Shown here: positions 35,907-46,454 of the stretch, piece by piece | How positions within the stretch are numbered: position 1 is the stretch's first letter | How the letters are laid out: every line of letters begins with the position of its first letter | Source: an uncultured Erythrobacter sp. | Lineage (GTDB): Bacteria > Pseudomonadota > Alphaproteobacteria > Sphingomonadales > Sphingomonadaceae | Reading direction: 5' to 3' | Assembly (NCBI RefSeq): GCF_958304185.1 | Contig: NZ_OY284437.1 | Span: forward strand, 186,001-250,000 | Length of the DNA stretch: 64,000 nt | Notes under the pieces: model-generated | Database searches by the model: none | Seen by the model: only the letters and a program-made list of their open reading frames with translations | Told to the model about the DNA's origin: nothing | Program-made: the position numbers and the translations under genes

Positions 35907-36022
35907 GCGAAGTTGACAAAGTTGACAGGGTGTCAAGCACGATTTCAAAGAACTAATGTCGTAATTACAAAGATTTAAACGGAAAACTCGAAGTTGACAT
36001 CTGGCCCTACGCGGGGGGGGGG
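35907..36022 (+). repeat. E element copy 2: TTGACA-repeat block, 50-base spacer, G-run
   Basis: A 32-base block (35907-35938) with two adjacent AAGTTGACA copies and an inverted TGTCAA, identical to the copy at 17344-17313. Then come 50 AT-rich bases (35939-35988) with little resemblance to the first copy, CGAAGTTGACA (35989-35999), 13 bases, and ten G (36013-36022). The surrounding 35892-36131 gap contains no gene. Confidence 0.85.
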
Positions 36023-36131
36023 AGGGGGCGAACATTTCCCGATTGCGCGCAAATGGCCGGACGATGGCGAAACCACGTAGACGCTATAAGCCGCCCGGCT
36101 CGAGTAGGAAAACGCGCTGCGTCACCTGAGA

Positions 36132-37544
36132 TCAGGCGGCGGGTTCGCCGCCCAACGCCTGCCACAGCACGATCCGCGCGCGCTGCGCACGGCCCAACGC
36201 GGCGGCAGCGCGTTCGCCGCTGGCATCGGCGGCGCGGCGGGCTTCGAGCACTTCGAGGAAGCTGGCGAGGCCCGCGCGGTAGCGGGTCTCAGCAAGGCTC
36301 GCCGCGCGGGTCAGCTGATCGCGTTCGGCGACCGAAAGCCGCGCTTCGTTATCGGCGGCGGTGACCACGCCGTAAGCCGCCTCGGCATCGCCCAGTGCTG
36401 TGAACACCGCCCCGCGATAGGCGGCGAAAGCGGCGCGCTTGTCCGCAGCGGCGGCGTCGATCCCTGCGCCAACACGCCCGAAATCGAGCAATGGCCCGGC
36501 GATTCCGGCGGTCAACGTGCCGATGATCGAATCGCTATCGAAGAAATCCTCGGGATCGAAGGCGAGCAGCCCGATCACGCCTGACAGCGTAATGCGCGGG
36601 AAGCGCGCGCGGGCGGCGGCGGCCAGATCGGCATCGCTGGCGGCAAGGTTGGCGGCGGCAGCGGCAACATCGGGCCGGTTGGCGAGCAGGTCGGAGGGCA
36701 GCCCGGCGGGTGCAGGCGCGGGGGCCAGCACAGGTGCGGGGACGGCCAAAGCAGCGCGGACACTTGCGCCGTCCTGCCCGGTCAACGTCACCAGCCGCCC
36801 GATCAGACGCGCGCGTTCGCTATCGAGCGCGGCGAGGCGCACGGCGGATGAGCTCGCGGTCGCTTCGGCCCGGACGCGGTCGAACCCGGGGGCGATCCCG
36901 GCGTCTTCCCGCACCTTGGCAAGGCTGGCGAGCTGGCGTGCGGCCGTGCCGTCAGCCTCAATCGCAGCTGCGCGGGCATCGAGCACGCGCCAATCGGTGA
37001 CGCTGGCGGCGATCTCGGCCAGCAGCGCCAGCCGCACGCCTTGCGCCTGCGCGCTGGCCGCGTCGATCCGGGCAATGGCGGCGCGTTCTTGCGCTTTCAA
37101 TTGGCCGAACAGGTCGGGGTCCCAGCTGGCGATGATATTCGCGCCATAAGAGGATTGTTCGCGCGGGATGAAGCCCTGCTGGCCCGCCTGACCGAACTGC
37201 GCGGGGTTGATGCGGTTGCGGGTGACATCGCCATCGGCGGTGATGTTCGGCAGCCGGTCGGCCCCCGCCCGGCGCGCGCCGGCACGGGCGCTATCGATTC
37301 GGGCGAGCGCTTCGGCAAGGCTCGGCCCATCGGCGATGGCCGCTTCTGACAGCGCGCGCCACGCCGGATCGCCTTGGGGCATCAGCGCAGCAAGCTCCGC
37401 TCCCGCCGCGCTGTCGGGCTGGTAGAAGAACGCCGGCGGCAGATCAGGCACAGGCGTTGCGATTTCGGGCGCAGGGTTGGCGATGCAGGCCGCGAGTGTT
37501 AGCGGCAGCAGAGCTGCGGTGAGGGCGGTGGGCAGGCGGCGCAT
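36132..37544 (-). CDS. TolC/NodT-family outer-membrane efflux lipoprotein
   Basis: 470 residues from the ATG at 37544 (MRRLPTALTAALL). The signal peptide ends in a lipobox LAAC (C20), as in the NodT/OprM branch. The remaining sequence is Ala-rich and helical with two similar halves, as expected for the trimeric outer-membrane channel; YRAGLASFLEVLEARRA is the typical second-repeat element. It lies 4 bases after the HlyD-type gene and completes a three-part exporter. Confidence 0.93.
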   Translation of the reverse strand: MRRLPTALTAALLPLTLAACIANPAPEIATPVPDLPPAFFYQPDSAAGAELAALMPQGDPAWRALSEAAIADGPSLAEALARIDSARAGARRAGADRLPNITADGDVTRNRINPAQFGQAGQQGFIPREQSSYGANIIASWDPDLFGQLKAQERAAIARIDAASAQAQGVRLALLAEIAASVTDWRVLDARAAAIEADGTAARQLASLAKVREDAGIAPGFDRVRAEATASSSAVRLAALDSERARLIGRLVTLTGQDGASVRAALAVPAPVLAPAPAPAGLPSDLLANRPDVAAAAANLAASDADLAAAARARFPRITLSGVIGLLAFDPEDFFDSDSIIGTLTAGIAGPLLDFGRVGAGIDAAAADKRAAFAAYRGAVFTALGDAEAAYGVVTAADNEARLSVAERDQLTRAASLAETRYRAGLASFLEVLEARRAADASGERAAAALGRAQRARIVLWQALGGEPAA

Positions 37545-37548
37545 CGCC

Positions 37549-38547
37549 TCAGTTCCCCTGCTTGGCAGGCTGGCCCGAGGCAGACCCAGACTTGGCAGGG
37601 ATGAAGGCGTCGATCTGCTGACCGACCCGGAAGGCATCCGACGGCGGCAGCGCATAGATCAGCTGGAGCACCCGCACATCGACCCGCTCCGCCGCCGAAT
37701 TGGTCAGCGAGCGCTTGGGCACCACTTGCGGTTCGGCCCGCACGAAGGTGGCGTTGACGTGCAGTTCCGCCGCACCGCGCGGGGAGACGACCGCCGGTTC
37801 GCCCAGAGCGACACGCGCCACTTCGTTCTCGTCGATATCCACGCGGACGTGGAGCGGATTGGTCTCGCCCATTTGGATGAAGGGCTGGCTGTTCCCGCCG
37901 CCTTGGGTGGCGACGAACTCGCCGGGGCGGATATTGACTGCGAGAATCTCGCCCGCAATCGGTGCGCGAACCACGAGCCGCTCGATCTCGGTGCGGGCGG
38001 CGGCAGCGGCAGATTGCGAGGCGGCGAGGCGCGCGCGGGCAAGGCCCAGGCGACTGGTTGCGGCGGCTTCCTCACCCTCGGCGCGGATCACTTCGGCGCG
38101 GCTGACCGCAGCGGGATCGGAGAGGTTGCGATAGAGCGCCAGCTGTTCGCGGGCGGTCTTCTGCGCGGCACTCGCCTCGGCGATTGAGGCGCGCGCTTCG
38201 TTGATGGCGGCAGCGGCCTGATCAAGGGTGGCTCGGGCAGCGCGGGCATCGACCGTGAACAGCACTTCGCCCTTGGCGACCCGGTCCCCCGGACGCACGC
38301 GGACATCGGTGACAAGGCCCGACAGGGCAGAGCCGATGTCGATCACCTCGCTCGACGGCTCGACAATTCCGGCGCCCGCCACGCGCGGCTGGTCGGCCAG
38401 CTTGCCGACCGCCTTGGGGGGCTGTTCGACCGGCTCGGACGTGGAGCGGTCAGGCAGGCCGACGAAGATCAGCCAGGCGCCGATGGCGACACCGATCAGC
38501 GCGGCAATCGGCAGGATCTGGCGGGCAAAGCTTAGATTGCGGAACAT
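37549..38547 (-). CDS. HlyD-family membrane fusion protein (DevB-like)
   Basis: 332 residues. It has one N-terminal membrane anchor (about 10-30), a lipoyl half-motif with VTDVRVRPGDRVAKGEVLFTVD, a long coiled coil (about 105-195) rich in Ala/Arg/Glu, and the second lipoyl half RAPIAGEILAVNIRPGEFV. It links the inner-membrane ABC transporter with the TolC-like channel. It follows the ATPase gene by 63 bases. Confidence 0.92.
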   Translation of the reverse strand: MFRNLSFARQILPIAALIGVAIGAWLIFVGLPDRSTSEPVEQPPKAVGKLADQPRVAGAGIVEPSSEVIDIGSALSGLVTDVRVRPGDRVAKGEVLFTVDARAARATLDQAAAAINEARASIAEASAAQKTAREQLALYRNLSDPAAVSRAEVIRAEGEEAAATSRLGLARARLAASQSAAAAARTEIERLVVRAPIAGEILAVNIRPGEFVATQGGGNSQPFIQMGETNPLHVRVDIDENEVARVALGEPAVVSPRGAAELHVNATFVRAEPQVVPKRSLTNSAAERVDVRVLQLIYALPPSDAFRVGQQIDAFIPAKSGSASGQPAKQGN

Positions 38548-38610
38548 GGCGTCCTCGGCGGAGTCAGGAGGGTGGGGGAGAGGGTGTGGGTGTGTGCGTT
38601 CTGGGCGACA

Positions 38611-39360
38611 TCAGTGGCCATCGGGCATTTCCTTGCCGTCATGCGTGATGCGCCCGTCTTCCAGCACGATGATGCGGTCAGCGAGGTCGAAGATGCGGTT
38701 GTCGTGGGTCACGATGATGCAGGCCCGGTCGGGCGCGACCGCGACTTCGCGCAGCAGGTCCATCACCCGGCGGCCCGACGAGGCATCGAGCGCGGCGGTC
38801 GGCTCGTCACACACCACTAGCCGCGGTTCGTGCACCAGGGCGCGGGCAATGGCGACGCGCTGCTGCTGCCCGCCCGAAAGCTGGCGTGGCAGCTTGTCCG
38901 CCTGATTGCCGATATTGAGCTTGTCGAGCAGCACCTTGGCCCGTTCGCGCGCTTCCTCGCGCGGCATCCCTTGCGCGATCAGCGGCACGGCGGCGTTGCT
39001 GGCGACGTCGATCGAGGGGATGAGGTTATACTGCTGGAAAATGAAGCCGATGTTGTTGAGCCGGAACTTGACCAGATCGGTGTCCGACAGCTTGTAGATG
39101 TCGGTGCCGAACACCTTCACCTCGCCCTCGGTCGGCCACAGGATGCCGCACATGATCGAGATCAGCGTCGTCTTGCCCGAGCCGCTTTCGCCCACGACAT
39201 AGGTCATCTCGCCCGGGCGGATGTCGGTGCTGATGTCATGCAGCACGCGGATGGTGGTCTGCCCGGCCTCGAAATCGCGGGAGATGCCGCGCGCGCAGAT
39301 CGCGGCTTCGGGCGCGCAGCCGCCGATGTTCGTCGTGTCCATGATCGCCTCCCCGCTCAC
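38611..39360 (-). CDS. ABC transporter ATP-binding protein (DevA/LolD-MacB-like)
   Basis: 249 residues. Walker A is GESGSGKTTL, the signature is QLSGGQQQRVAIARAL, Walker B is RLVVCDEPTAALD, and the switch histidine is in IIVTHDNRI. The closest group is the DevA/MacB-type ATPases that drive periplasm-to-exterior export without moving substrate through the inner membrane. Its start overlaps the permease stop by four bases. Confidence 0.94.
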   Translation of the reverse strand: MSGEAIMDTTNIGGCAPEAAICARGISRDFEAGQTTIRVLHDISTDIRPGEMTYVVGESGSGKTTLISIMCGILWPTEGEVKVFGTDIYKLSDTDLVKFRLNNIGFIFQQYNLIPSIDVASNAAVPLIAQGMPREEARERAKVLLDKLNIGNQADKLPRQLSGGQQQRVAIARALVHEPRLVVCDEPTAALDASSGRRVMDLLREVAVAPDRACIIVTHDNRIFDLADRIIVLEDGRITHDGKEMPDGH

Positions 39361-40493
39361 CTGAACACCGACGCCGGTTCGGTATTGAGCACGCTGCGGA
39401 TCGCGATCAGGCCGGTGATGGCGAGGATCACCACCACGGCGGCCAAGCTGATCAGCGGGATCTGCCAGGGGATGTAGAAGCCCTTGAAGAACGGATTGGC
39501 GCTGAACCCCTTGATGAAGGCGACCGTGCCGACCACGCCCAGCGCATAGCCGATGATGCCGACCATTCCGGCCTGCGCTGCGACCATCTGGACGATCTTG
39601 GAATTGGTGACGCCGATCGCTTTCAGCGCGCCGAACTGTTTGATGTTGTCGCGCAGGAACAGGCTGAAGGTCAGGCCGACAATCGCCACGCCGACCACGA
39701 AGCCGAGGAATACGGTGATGCCGAAATTGGTCGGGATGCCGGTGTTCTCGATGATAAAGTTGACGCCGGCTTGCGCGAATTCCTCGCGAGTCTCGGCCTT
39801 AAGGCCGGTTTCCGCCTCGATCCGGGCGGCGACTTCCTCGGGGGTCTGGCCGGGGCTTACGCCGACCAGTACGAAGGACAGGCGGTTACGGGTACCCGGC
39901 ACGAAGTTCAACGCGCTGGAATAGCGAGTGTAGAGCACAACAGTGCTGGTGAAGCTGGGGATCGCATCGGCAACGCCGCGGATGACCGCGCGCTGGTCGT
40001 TGAGTTCGAGCCTTTCGCCGATCGGGCTTGCACCATTGGAGAACAGGCGGGTGACGCCGACATCGTCGATCACCACGGTGTCAGGCGCGAACATCACCGA
40101 CTTGTCGCCGGTCGCCATGCGTTGGGGGAGACCGATCAGCGTGGCGTCATCGACCCCGACGATTCCGACACCTTCAAGATCGCCGTCCTTGGTGCGGACA
40201 TTCGCCTGCGCGCGCAGATGCGGCACCGCCCATTCAACTCCCGGCACCGAGCGCACCCGGTCCAGCGCGGTGCCGGGCATGGCGTAGCTGACATCGGTGG
40301 TGCGGCTGACCGGGTCCATCACCCACACTTCAGCCTCAGGCGCGTTGTAAACACCGCTGGCCCCGCGCTCGACCAGGTTGACGAAGATCGTCATCTGCTG
40401 GGTGATGAGGAGCGTGGAAAAACCGATACCGAACAACAGCCCATAGAACTTCTGGGCGTCCCCGGTAAGCATCCTGATGGCGATCCAAAGCAC
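39357..40493 (-). CDS. ABC transporter permease (DevC/MacB-like FtsX domain)
   Basis: 378 residues starting with GTG at 40493; an ATG seven codons in (40472) is possible, but relatives keep the first residues. One N-terminal membrane helix, a large periplasmic domain (about 45-255), and three C-terminal helices, for example NFGITVFLGFVVGVAIVGLTF, give the MacB/DevC four-helix topology. It is the first gene of the exporter operon, whose upstream region holds two palindromes bordering the TetR gene. Confidence 0.92.
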   Translation of the reverse strand: MLWIAIRMLTGDAQKFYGLLFGIGFSTLLITQQMTIFVNLVERGASGVYNAPEAEVWVMDPVSRTTDVSYAMPGTALDRVRSVPGVEWAVPHLRAQANVRTKDGDLEGVGIVGVDDATLIGLPQRMATGDKSVMFAPDTVVIDDVGVTRLFSNGASPIGERLELNDQRAVIRGVADAIPSFTSTVVLYTRYSSALNFVPGTRNRLSFVLVGVSPGQTPEEVAARIEAETGLKAETREEFAQAGVNFIIENTGIPTNFGITVFLGFVVGVAIVGLTFSLFLRDNIKQFGALKAIGVTNSKIVQMVAAQAGMVGIIGYALGVVGTVAFIKGFSANPFFKGFYIPWQIPLISLAAVVVILAITGLIAIRSVLNTEPASVFR

Positions 40494-40551
40494 GTTGGCA
40501 GGAACCTTTATCAGCGGAGAGGGTTGCGCCCTTGGATGATTCGACGCATTG

Positions 40552-40586
40552 TTGAACGGTAGCGTTTAACTGAACGGAGCCGTTCA
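40552..40586. promoter_or_regulatory. Two adjacent palindromic operators between the exporter operon and the TetR gene
   Basis: Palindrome 1 is GTTGAACG-GTAG-CGTTTAAC (40552-40571), one mismatch. Palindrome 2 is TGAACGG-AG-CCGTTCA (40571-40586), perfect, and it ends 3 bases before the TTG start of the TetR gene. Both contain GAACG half-sites. The placement between divergent genes is typical for a TetR regulator that represses itself and an efflux operon. Confidence 0.75.
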
Positions 40587-40588
40587 TT

Positions 40589-41266
40589 TTGTCAATCTCC
40601 GGTTCATCCGAACCTGAAAAAAAACCTGTTCGCCGCAAGGCGGGCCGGCCGCTCGATGCGGCCAAGCGCGTGGCGATCGTCGAGACTGCCGCGCATCATT
40701 TCTTCCACCACGGCTATGCTGCCACCGCGATTGAGCAGGTCGCCGCTGACGCGGGCGTCTCCAAGGTCACGATCTACAACCAGTTCGGCGACAAGCGCGC
40801 GTTGTTCACGGCGGCGGTCGAATGCGAATGCGAGAAGATGCGCGGGCATTTCTCGCTCGAGGGCACAGTCCACGGCACCGTCCGTGAGCGACTGACAGCC
40901 ATCGGCCAGGCGATTTACGCCTTCCTGTTCCGCCCGGAAATGATCCAGTTCGAACGCCGCATCGCCGCCGAAACCGAGGTTGAACCCGCCATCGGCGCGG
41001 CGTTTCTCGAAGCCGGGCCGTGGCGGATGAAGCATGGCTTTGCGGCCTATCTGAGCCATGCGGTGGCGGCAGGCGAGCTGGCGATCCCTGATCCGATGCT
41101 AGCGGCCGAACAATTCGTGTCGATGTGCAAGGGCATGGGCGATCTCGAACGCCGCTTTGGTGCCTTCGTCACCCCGGAAGCGCGCGATCAGCGTATCGCG
41201 GGCGCGGTCGAGGTGTTCCTCGCCGCCTATGGCAAACCGGCGGTGCCGTGCGCGACGGATCGATAA
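40589..41266 (+). CDS. TetR/AcrR family transcriptional regulator of the exporter operon
   Basis: 225 residues starting with TTG at 40589; GGAG stands 9 bases upstream and no ATG is in a suitable place. The N-terminal helix-turn-helix reads IVETAAHHFFHHGYAATAIEQVAADAGVSKVTIYNQFGDKRALF, the AcrR-type signature. The C-terminal ligand domain is unassigned but resembles the TetR_C group with FRPEMIQFERRIAAE. It is divergent from the DevBCA-type exporter with palindromic operators between, so it probably represses both; the ligand is unknown. Confidence 0.93.
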   Translation: MSISGSSEPEKKPVRRKAGRPLDAAKRVAIVETAAHHFFHHGYAATAIEQVAADAGVSKVTIYNQFGDKRALFTAAVECECEKMRGHFSLEGTVHGTVRERLTAIGQAIYAFLFRPEMIQFERRIAAETEVEPAIGAAFLEAGPWRMKHGFAAYLSHAVAAGELAIPDPMLAAEQFVSMCKGMGDLERRFGAFVTPEARDQRIAGAVEVFLAAYGKPAVPCATDR

Positions 41267-41317
41267 TTCGCATCACGCTGTTCGAAAATTAGCATCATGC
41301 GCGAGGTTGCGCATTAT

Positions 41318-41346
41318 CTTGCCATTCACCGCGCGCATCCTACATT
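41318..41346 (+). promoter_or_regulatory. Possible heat-shock (sigma-32-like) promoter of ftsH
   Basis: CTTGCC (41318-41323) and CCTACATT (41339-41346), spaced 15 bases apart, weakly match the sigma-32 -35 (CTTGAA) and -10 (CCCCAT-T) elements and lie upstream of ftsH, a classical heat-shock gene. The match is imperfect and may be chance. Confidence 0.3.
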
Positions 41347-41373
41347 GCAGGCTGACGAAAGGAATCCCTTGCA

Positions 41374-43329
<1,956 letters not shown>

Positions 43330-43350
43330 TCCTCCGCCACCAACAACAAG

Positions 43351-43380
43351 GGCGCCGGGAGCAATTCCGGCGCCTTTTTT
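43351..43380 (+). terminator. Rho-independent terminator downstream of ftsH
   Basis: Perfect 8-bp stem GGCGCCGG / CCGGCGCC (43351-43358 and 43367-43374) with an 8-base loop, immediately followed by six T. Confidence 0.92.
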
Positions 43381-43458
43381 GTTGCTTTCAGCGTGGGTTA
43401 AGCTGGCCAGCGGCATTTCCGCGCCACTTCTCACGGCGAAGATACAAGGGGCAACCGG

Positions 43459-43875
43459 ATGCGGCGCGTGATGGCTTTGGCGGTGGTCGCCAGCGCGCAG
43501 GTGATGTCAGGGGCAAGCATCGCGCAGACCGCGCCCGCGCCCGCGACCGCGATCATTCCCTCGCCCGACATGACTGTCGCGGCCTTTCTCGCCCGGATCG
43601 ATCAACTGCGCACAGGCGGCCCCGAATGGACGCTTTCCCCTGAGGCCGGCGAATTGTTCGGGGCGATCTCGACCGTCGGCAAGGCCTATCGCCAAACCCT
43701 CGCTGACCGGCTCGCGGCCGGGGAGCCGGTCGAAGCCTGCCTGCCGCCTCAAGCCGAGATCGAAAGCGATGTGCTGTTTGCGCATCTGGCGGGCTACACG
43801 CCGGAAGCCGCTGCGCGCACCACCATCCGCGAAGCCTTCTCGCAGCTTGTGCGGCAGCGTTTCCCCTGCCGGTGA
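43459..43875 (+). CDS. Hypothetical secreted protein
   Basis: 138 residues with a signal peptide (MRRVMALAVVASAQVMSGASIAQ). The mature part has a pattern seen in small periplasmic proteins: TVAAFLARIDQLRTGG and a conserved-looking pair of cysteines (EACLPP and a terminal FPCR), which could form a disulfide. It resembles proteins annotated as Rap1a/Tai-like in some genomes, but I cannot confirm it. Promoter and partners are unknown; it is convergent with the DUF3667 gene. Confidence 0.6.
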   Translation: MRRVMALAVVASAQVMSGASIAQTAPAPATAIIPSPDMTVAAFLARIDQLRTGGPEWTLSPEAGELFGAISTVGKAYRQTLADRLAAGEPVEACLPPQAEIESDVLFAHLAGYTPEAAARTTIREAFSQLVRQRFPCR

Positions 43876-43894
43876 TCGCATTACTGCGGCGCGA

Positions 43895-44950
43895 TCAGAA
43901 CGCGCCGAGCAGGCCCAGAATAATCACGAACATCAGCACCACGATCTGCATACAGAACAACAGCACACAAAACCGCCAGAACGCCGAAAAGCGGCTGAGG
44001 CCATAGGCTTGGCGAAGCTGCTTGTAGAGATGAAGCGGGGCGCCAATCGCGAACAGCAAAAATGCCCAGCCGCCGCCGTTGGGAATGGTGCTGAGGATCG
44101 ACATGACGATGAACAGCAGCGACATGAAGCTCAGCGAATAGGTGACGAACACCGCGTGGTCATAGGCCTTGAACTGCCGCCGCCATGCGAACATCAGCCA
44201 CAGGAACGGCACCGATAGCGGGATCAGCAACCAGCTGAATTTATATCCGTTGGCCTGGAGCTTGTAGAGCATAAGGCCGGGGTTCTTCTTCCATTTTTCG
44301 AGCAGAACCTTGTCAAACCACGATATGCCGGTGTTGACGCTGACGACCTTATCCGTCTCGTCGCTCGGGCTTCCTGCCTTGGCAAAAACCAGATTCAGCC
44401 CCTTGAGCTCGCTGTCGATTTGCGTGCGGCGGGGGCTTTTGGCGGGTAAGGTGGCGCGCTCCTTTTCCAGCGCTTCCATCTGCCTGCGCACTTCGGTCTG
44501 AACCGGGTTGTCGCCATCTGATCCGAACAGGTCGTTTGCCAAATCGGTTGGCGCGCCGATGCCGACCATCTGGAATACCGCGAACATTGCAAAGACCGTG
44601 AACAGGAACATCGCCATCGGGCTGACGAACTTGGCGCGCTCGCCCGCAATGTAGCGGCGGGTGAGCTCCCCCGGCTTGAAGGTCAGCAGCGGCAGCGTCT
44701 CCCACAGCTTGCCGTCTAGGTGCAGCACCCCGTGCATGATGTCATGGCCGATTGCGGCAAGGCTGCGGTGGATGTGCGCTTTCTGGCCGCATTCGGGACA
44801 GAAATGCCCGTGGTAGGAGGTGCCGCAATTGGCGCAGGTGACGGAACTTGCCGGCGAATGGCTGCCGACCTCACCGGCTCGGGGTTCAACCGCGCGCGCC
44901 AGCAGGCCGCCTTCGATCGCTGCGCCGATTCCCTCGCCCAATCCGCTCAT
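43895..44950 (-). CDS. DUF3667 family membrane protein with zinc ribbon
   Basis: 351 residues from the ATG at 44950 (MSGLGEGIG). A zinc ribbon CANCGTSYHGHFCPECGQKA (about 38-57) precedes DIMHGVLHLDGKLWETLPLLTFKPGELTRRYIAGERAKFVSP, the DUF3667 core, and several membrane segments, with a helical cytoplasmic or periplasmic insert (about 150-220). Function is unknown. It lies 65 bases downstream of the ParA-like gene on the same strand. Confidence 0.85.
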   Translation of the reverse strand: MSGLGEGIGAAIEGGLLARAVEPRAGEVGSHSPASSVTCANCGTSYHGHFCPECGQKAHIHRSLAAIGHDIMHGVLHLDGKLWETLPLLTFKPGELTRRYIAGERAKFVSPMAMFLFTVFAMFAVFQMVGIGAPTDLANDLFGSDGDNPVQTEVRRQMEALEKERATLPAKSPRRTQIDSELKGLNLVFAKAGSPSDETDKVVSVNTGISWFDKVLLEKWKKNPGLMLYKLQANGYKFSWLLIPLSVPFLWLMFAWRRQFKAYDHAVFVTYSLSFMSLLFIVMSILSTIPNGGGWAFLLFAIGAPLHLYKQLRQAYGLSRFSAFWRFCVLLFCMQIVVLMFVIILGLLGAF

Positions 44951-45015
44951 GCCGCGCGCCCCTGTGTCTGCAAACCCCGCTAGTATAGGCTTTTTTATTG
45001 CACCTGCGAAAGCGG

Positions 45016-45747
45016 CTATTTCTCGGCCAGCTTGCGTTCGATCGCGGTCCAGAGTTGCGCAATGGCCCGCGCCGCCGGAGAGCGCGGGGCGAAGGCGCCG
45101 ACCGGCTTGCGCTCCACCGCGCATTGTTCGACCGCGCTGGCGAGCGGAATGGCGGGCCAGTTCGGGTTGGCGTCGCGCGCCTCCTTATGCAAGCTCCGGC
45201 GCAAGTCGAGCATGGCGAGCACCGGCAGGATCGGCGGATGTCCCTTGCCGGCCCCGCGCACCTCCTCGACCACGACTTCGAACGCCCGGGCCGACAGGGG
45301 GGAGGGCGGCAGGGGAACGATGATGAGGTCGGCAGCGCGGATGATCTGAGCGCTCAATTCGTTGAGAACGGGCGGACAATCGAAGATAATCCGGTCATAG
45401 TCCTTACCCAGCGCCGCTGTCAGCTTGGCCAGCCGCTTCTTCTTGCCCATCCGGTCAAGCGTTCGGTCAATCGCGCGGATACTCTCGTCAGCGGGCAGCA
45501 GGTCGAGGCCGGGATAAGCGGTCGGCTGGATCAGCTTGGCCGGATCGCCGCCTTCGCCGAACATGCTGTCTGCGCTGCGTTTTTTCTTGGGGTCGACGCC
45601 GAGCAGAAAGCCCGAGCCATTGGCCGCGTCCAGATCCCACAGCAATGTCTTGCGGCGCGAGATGCTTGCCGAGCACCACGCAAGATTGACCGCCAGCGTC
45701 GTCTTCCCGACCCCGCCCTTGACGCTGTAGACCGCAATCGATGCCAT
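45016..45747 (-). CDS. Orphan ParA/MinD-family ATPase
   Basis: 243 residues from the ATG at 45747 (MASIAVYS). Deviant Walker A KGGVGKTTLAVNLAW has the signature lysine pair; switch I/II are TLLWDLDAANGSG and YDRIIFDCPPVLNE. No parB-like gene is adjacent, so chromosome or plasmid partition is not implied; positioning of a cargo other than DNA, or a simple regulatory ATPase, are alternatives. It is separated from rpoZ by a terminator-like hairpin. Confidence 0.88.
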   Translation of the reverse strand: MASIAVYSVKGGVGKTTLAVNLAWCSASISRRKTLLWDLDAANGSGFLLGVDPKKKRSADSMFGEGGDPAKLIQPTAYPGLDLLPADESIRAIDRTLDRMGKKKRLAKLTAALGKDYDRIIFDCPPVLNELSAQIIRAADLIIVPLPPSPLSARAFEVVVEEVRGAGKGHPPILPVLAMLDLRRSLHKEARDANPNWPAIPLASAVEQCAVERKPVGAFAPRSPAARAIAQLWTAIERKLAEK

Positions 45748-45869
45748 GCGCCTTGCCGCCCCGTGATATGACCGTTCCGTTACAGCCACATGGGATAACG
45801 CCGCGAAGCCCGAACGCAAGCGCGGGCAAGCCGGGGTCAAGAAGTGGTCAAGCAGAGGCTAAAACGACC

Positions 45870-45914
45870 GAGGGGCGGTCCGTGCCCGGCAAACCCCGGT
45901 CTGGACCGCCCCTC
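45870..45914 (-). terminator. Terminator hairpin downstream of rpoZ
   Basis: A 12-bp perfect stem GAGGGGCGGTCC (45870-45881) / GGACCGCCCCTC (45903-45914) with a 21-base loop that can itself pair. On the minus strand it is followed within a few bases by a short TTTT run (GTCGTTTTAG). Confidence 0.75.
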
Positions 45915-45944
45915 GAATTGGGCTCATATTTTGCGGCGAACCGC

Positions 45945-46289
45945 TTACCCGTCGTAGTCACCGCCGAGCGATGACGTGCGCGCCGGAGCCGAGGCGGTGA
46001 TCCGCAATGCTTCGGCCGACTGGCTGAGCGAACCGATCTCATCGGCCTCGTCCTCGTCATCGGGCAGGATCTTCTGGAGGCTGGTGACGAGCGATTCATG
46101 CAGCGCGCGCGGACCAACGGTTTCCTCGGCGATCTCGCGCAAGGCCACGACCGGGTTCTTGTCGCGGTCACGATCAATGGTCAGCTCGCTACCGCCCGAA
46201 ATCTCGCGCGCGCGCTGCGCGGCAAGCAGGACGAGGTCGAACCGGTTGGGAACCTTGTCGACGCAATCTTCAACGGTAACGCGTGCCAT
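45945..46289 (-). CDS. rpoZ: RNA polymerase omega subunit
   Basis: 114 residues. [31 protein letters not shown] is the omega N-terminal signature, and [14 protein letters not shown] is the second conserved block. The acidic, Ser/Ala-rich tail is typical for alphaproteobacteria. It assembles with beta' in RNA polymerase. spoT/relA, often next to rpoZ, is not adjacent here. Confidence 0.96.
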   Translation of the reverse strand: MARVTVEDCVDKVPNRFDLVLLAAQRAREISGGSELTIDRDRDKNPVVALREIAEETVGPRALHESLVTSLQKILPDDEDEADEIGSLSQSAEALRITASAPARTSSLGGDYDG

Positions 46290-46454
46290 GGGCAGCCTTT
46301 TGTCAGAATCGGGACGGAAAGAGAAGCGCGCAGCTAGGCACGCGGGGGCACGAAGTCAAGGAAAAGGGGGGTGGGGCGTGCTGCAAGTCCCGCGCCTGCT
46401 GCGCTTTGTCGCAACGGACAGTGGCTTTGTGTTTGCCGCGCGTTACAAGGCGGC

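Noticed and set aside
40613-40625. Run of A residues near the start of the TetR gene
   Set aside because: Encodes Glu-Lys-Lys in the N-terminus; no sign of programmed frameshifting.
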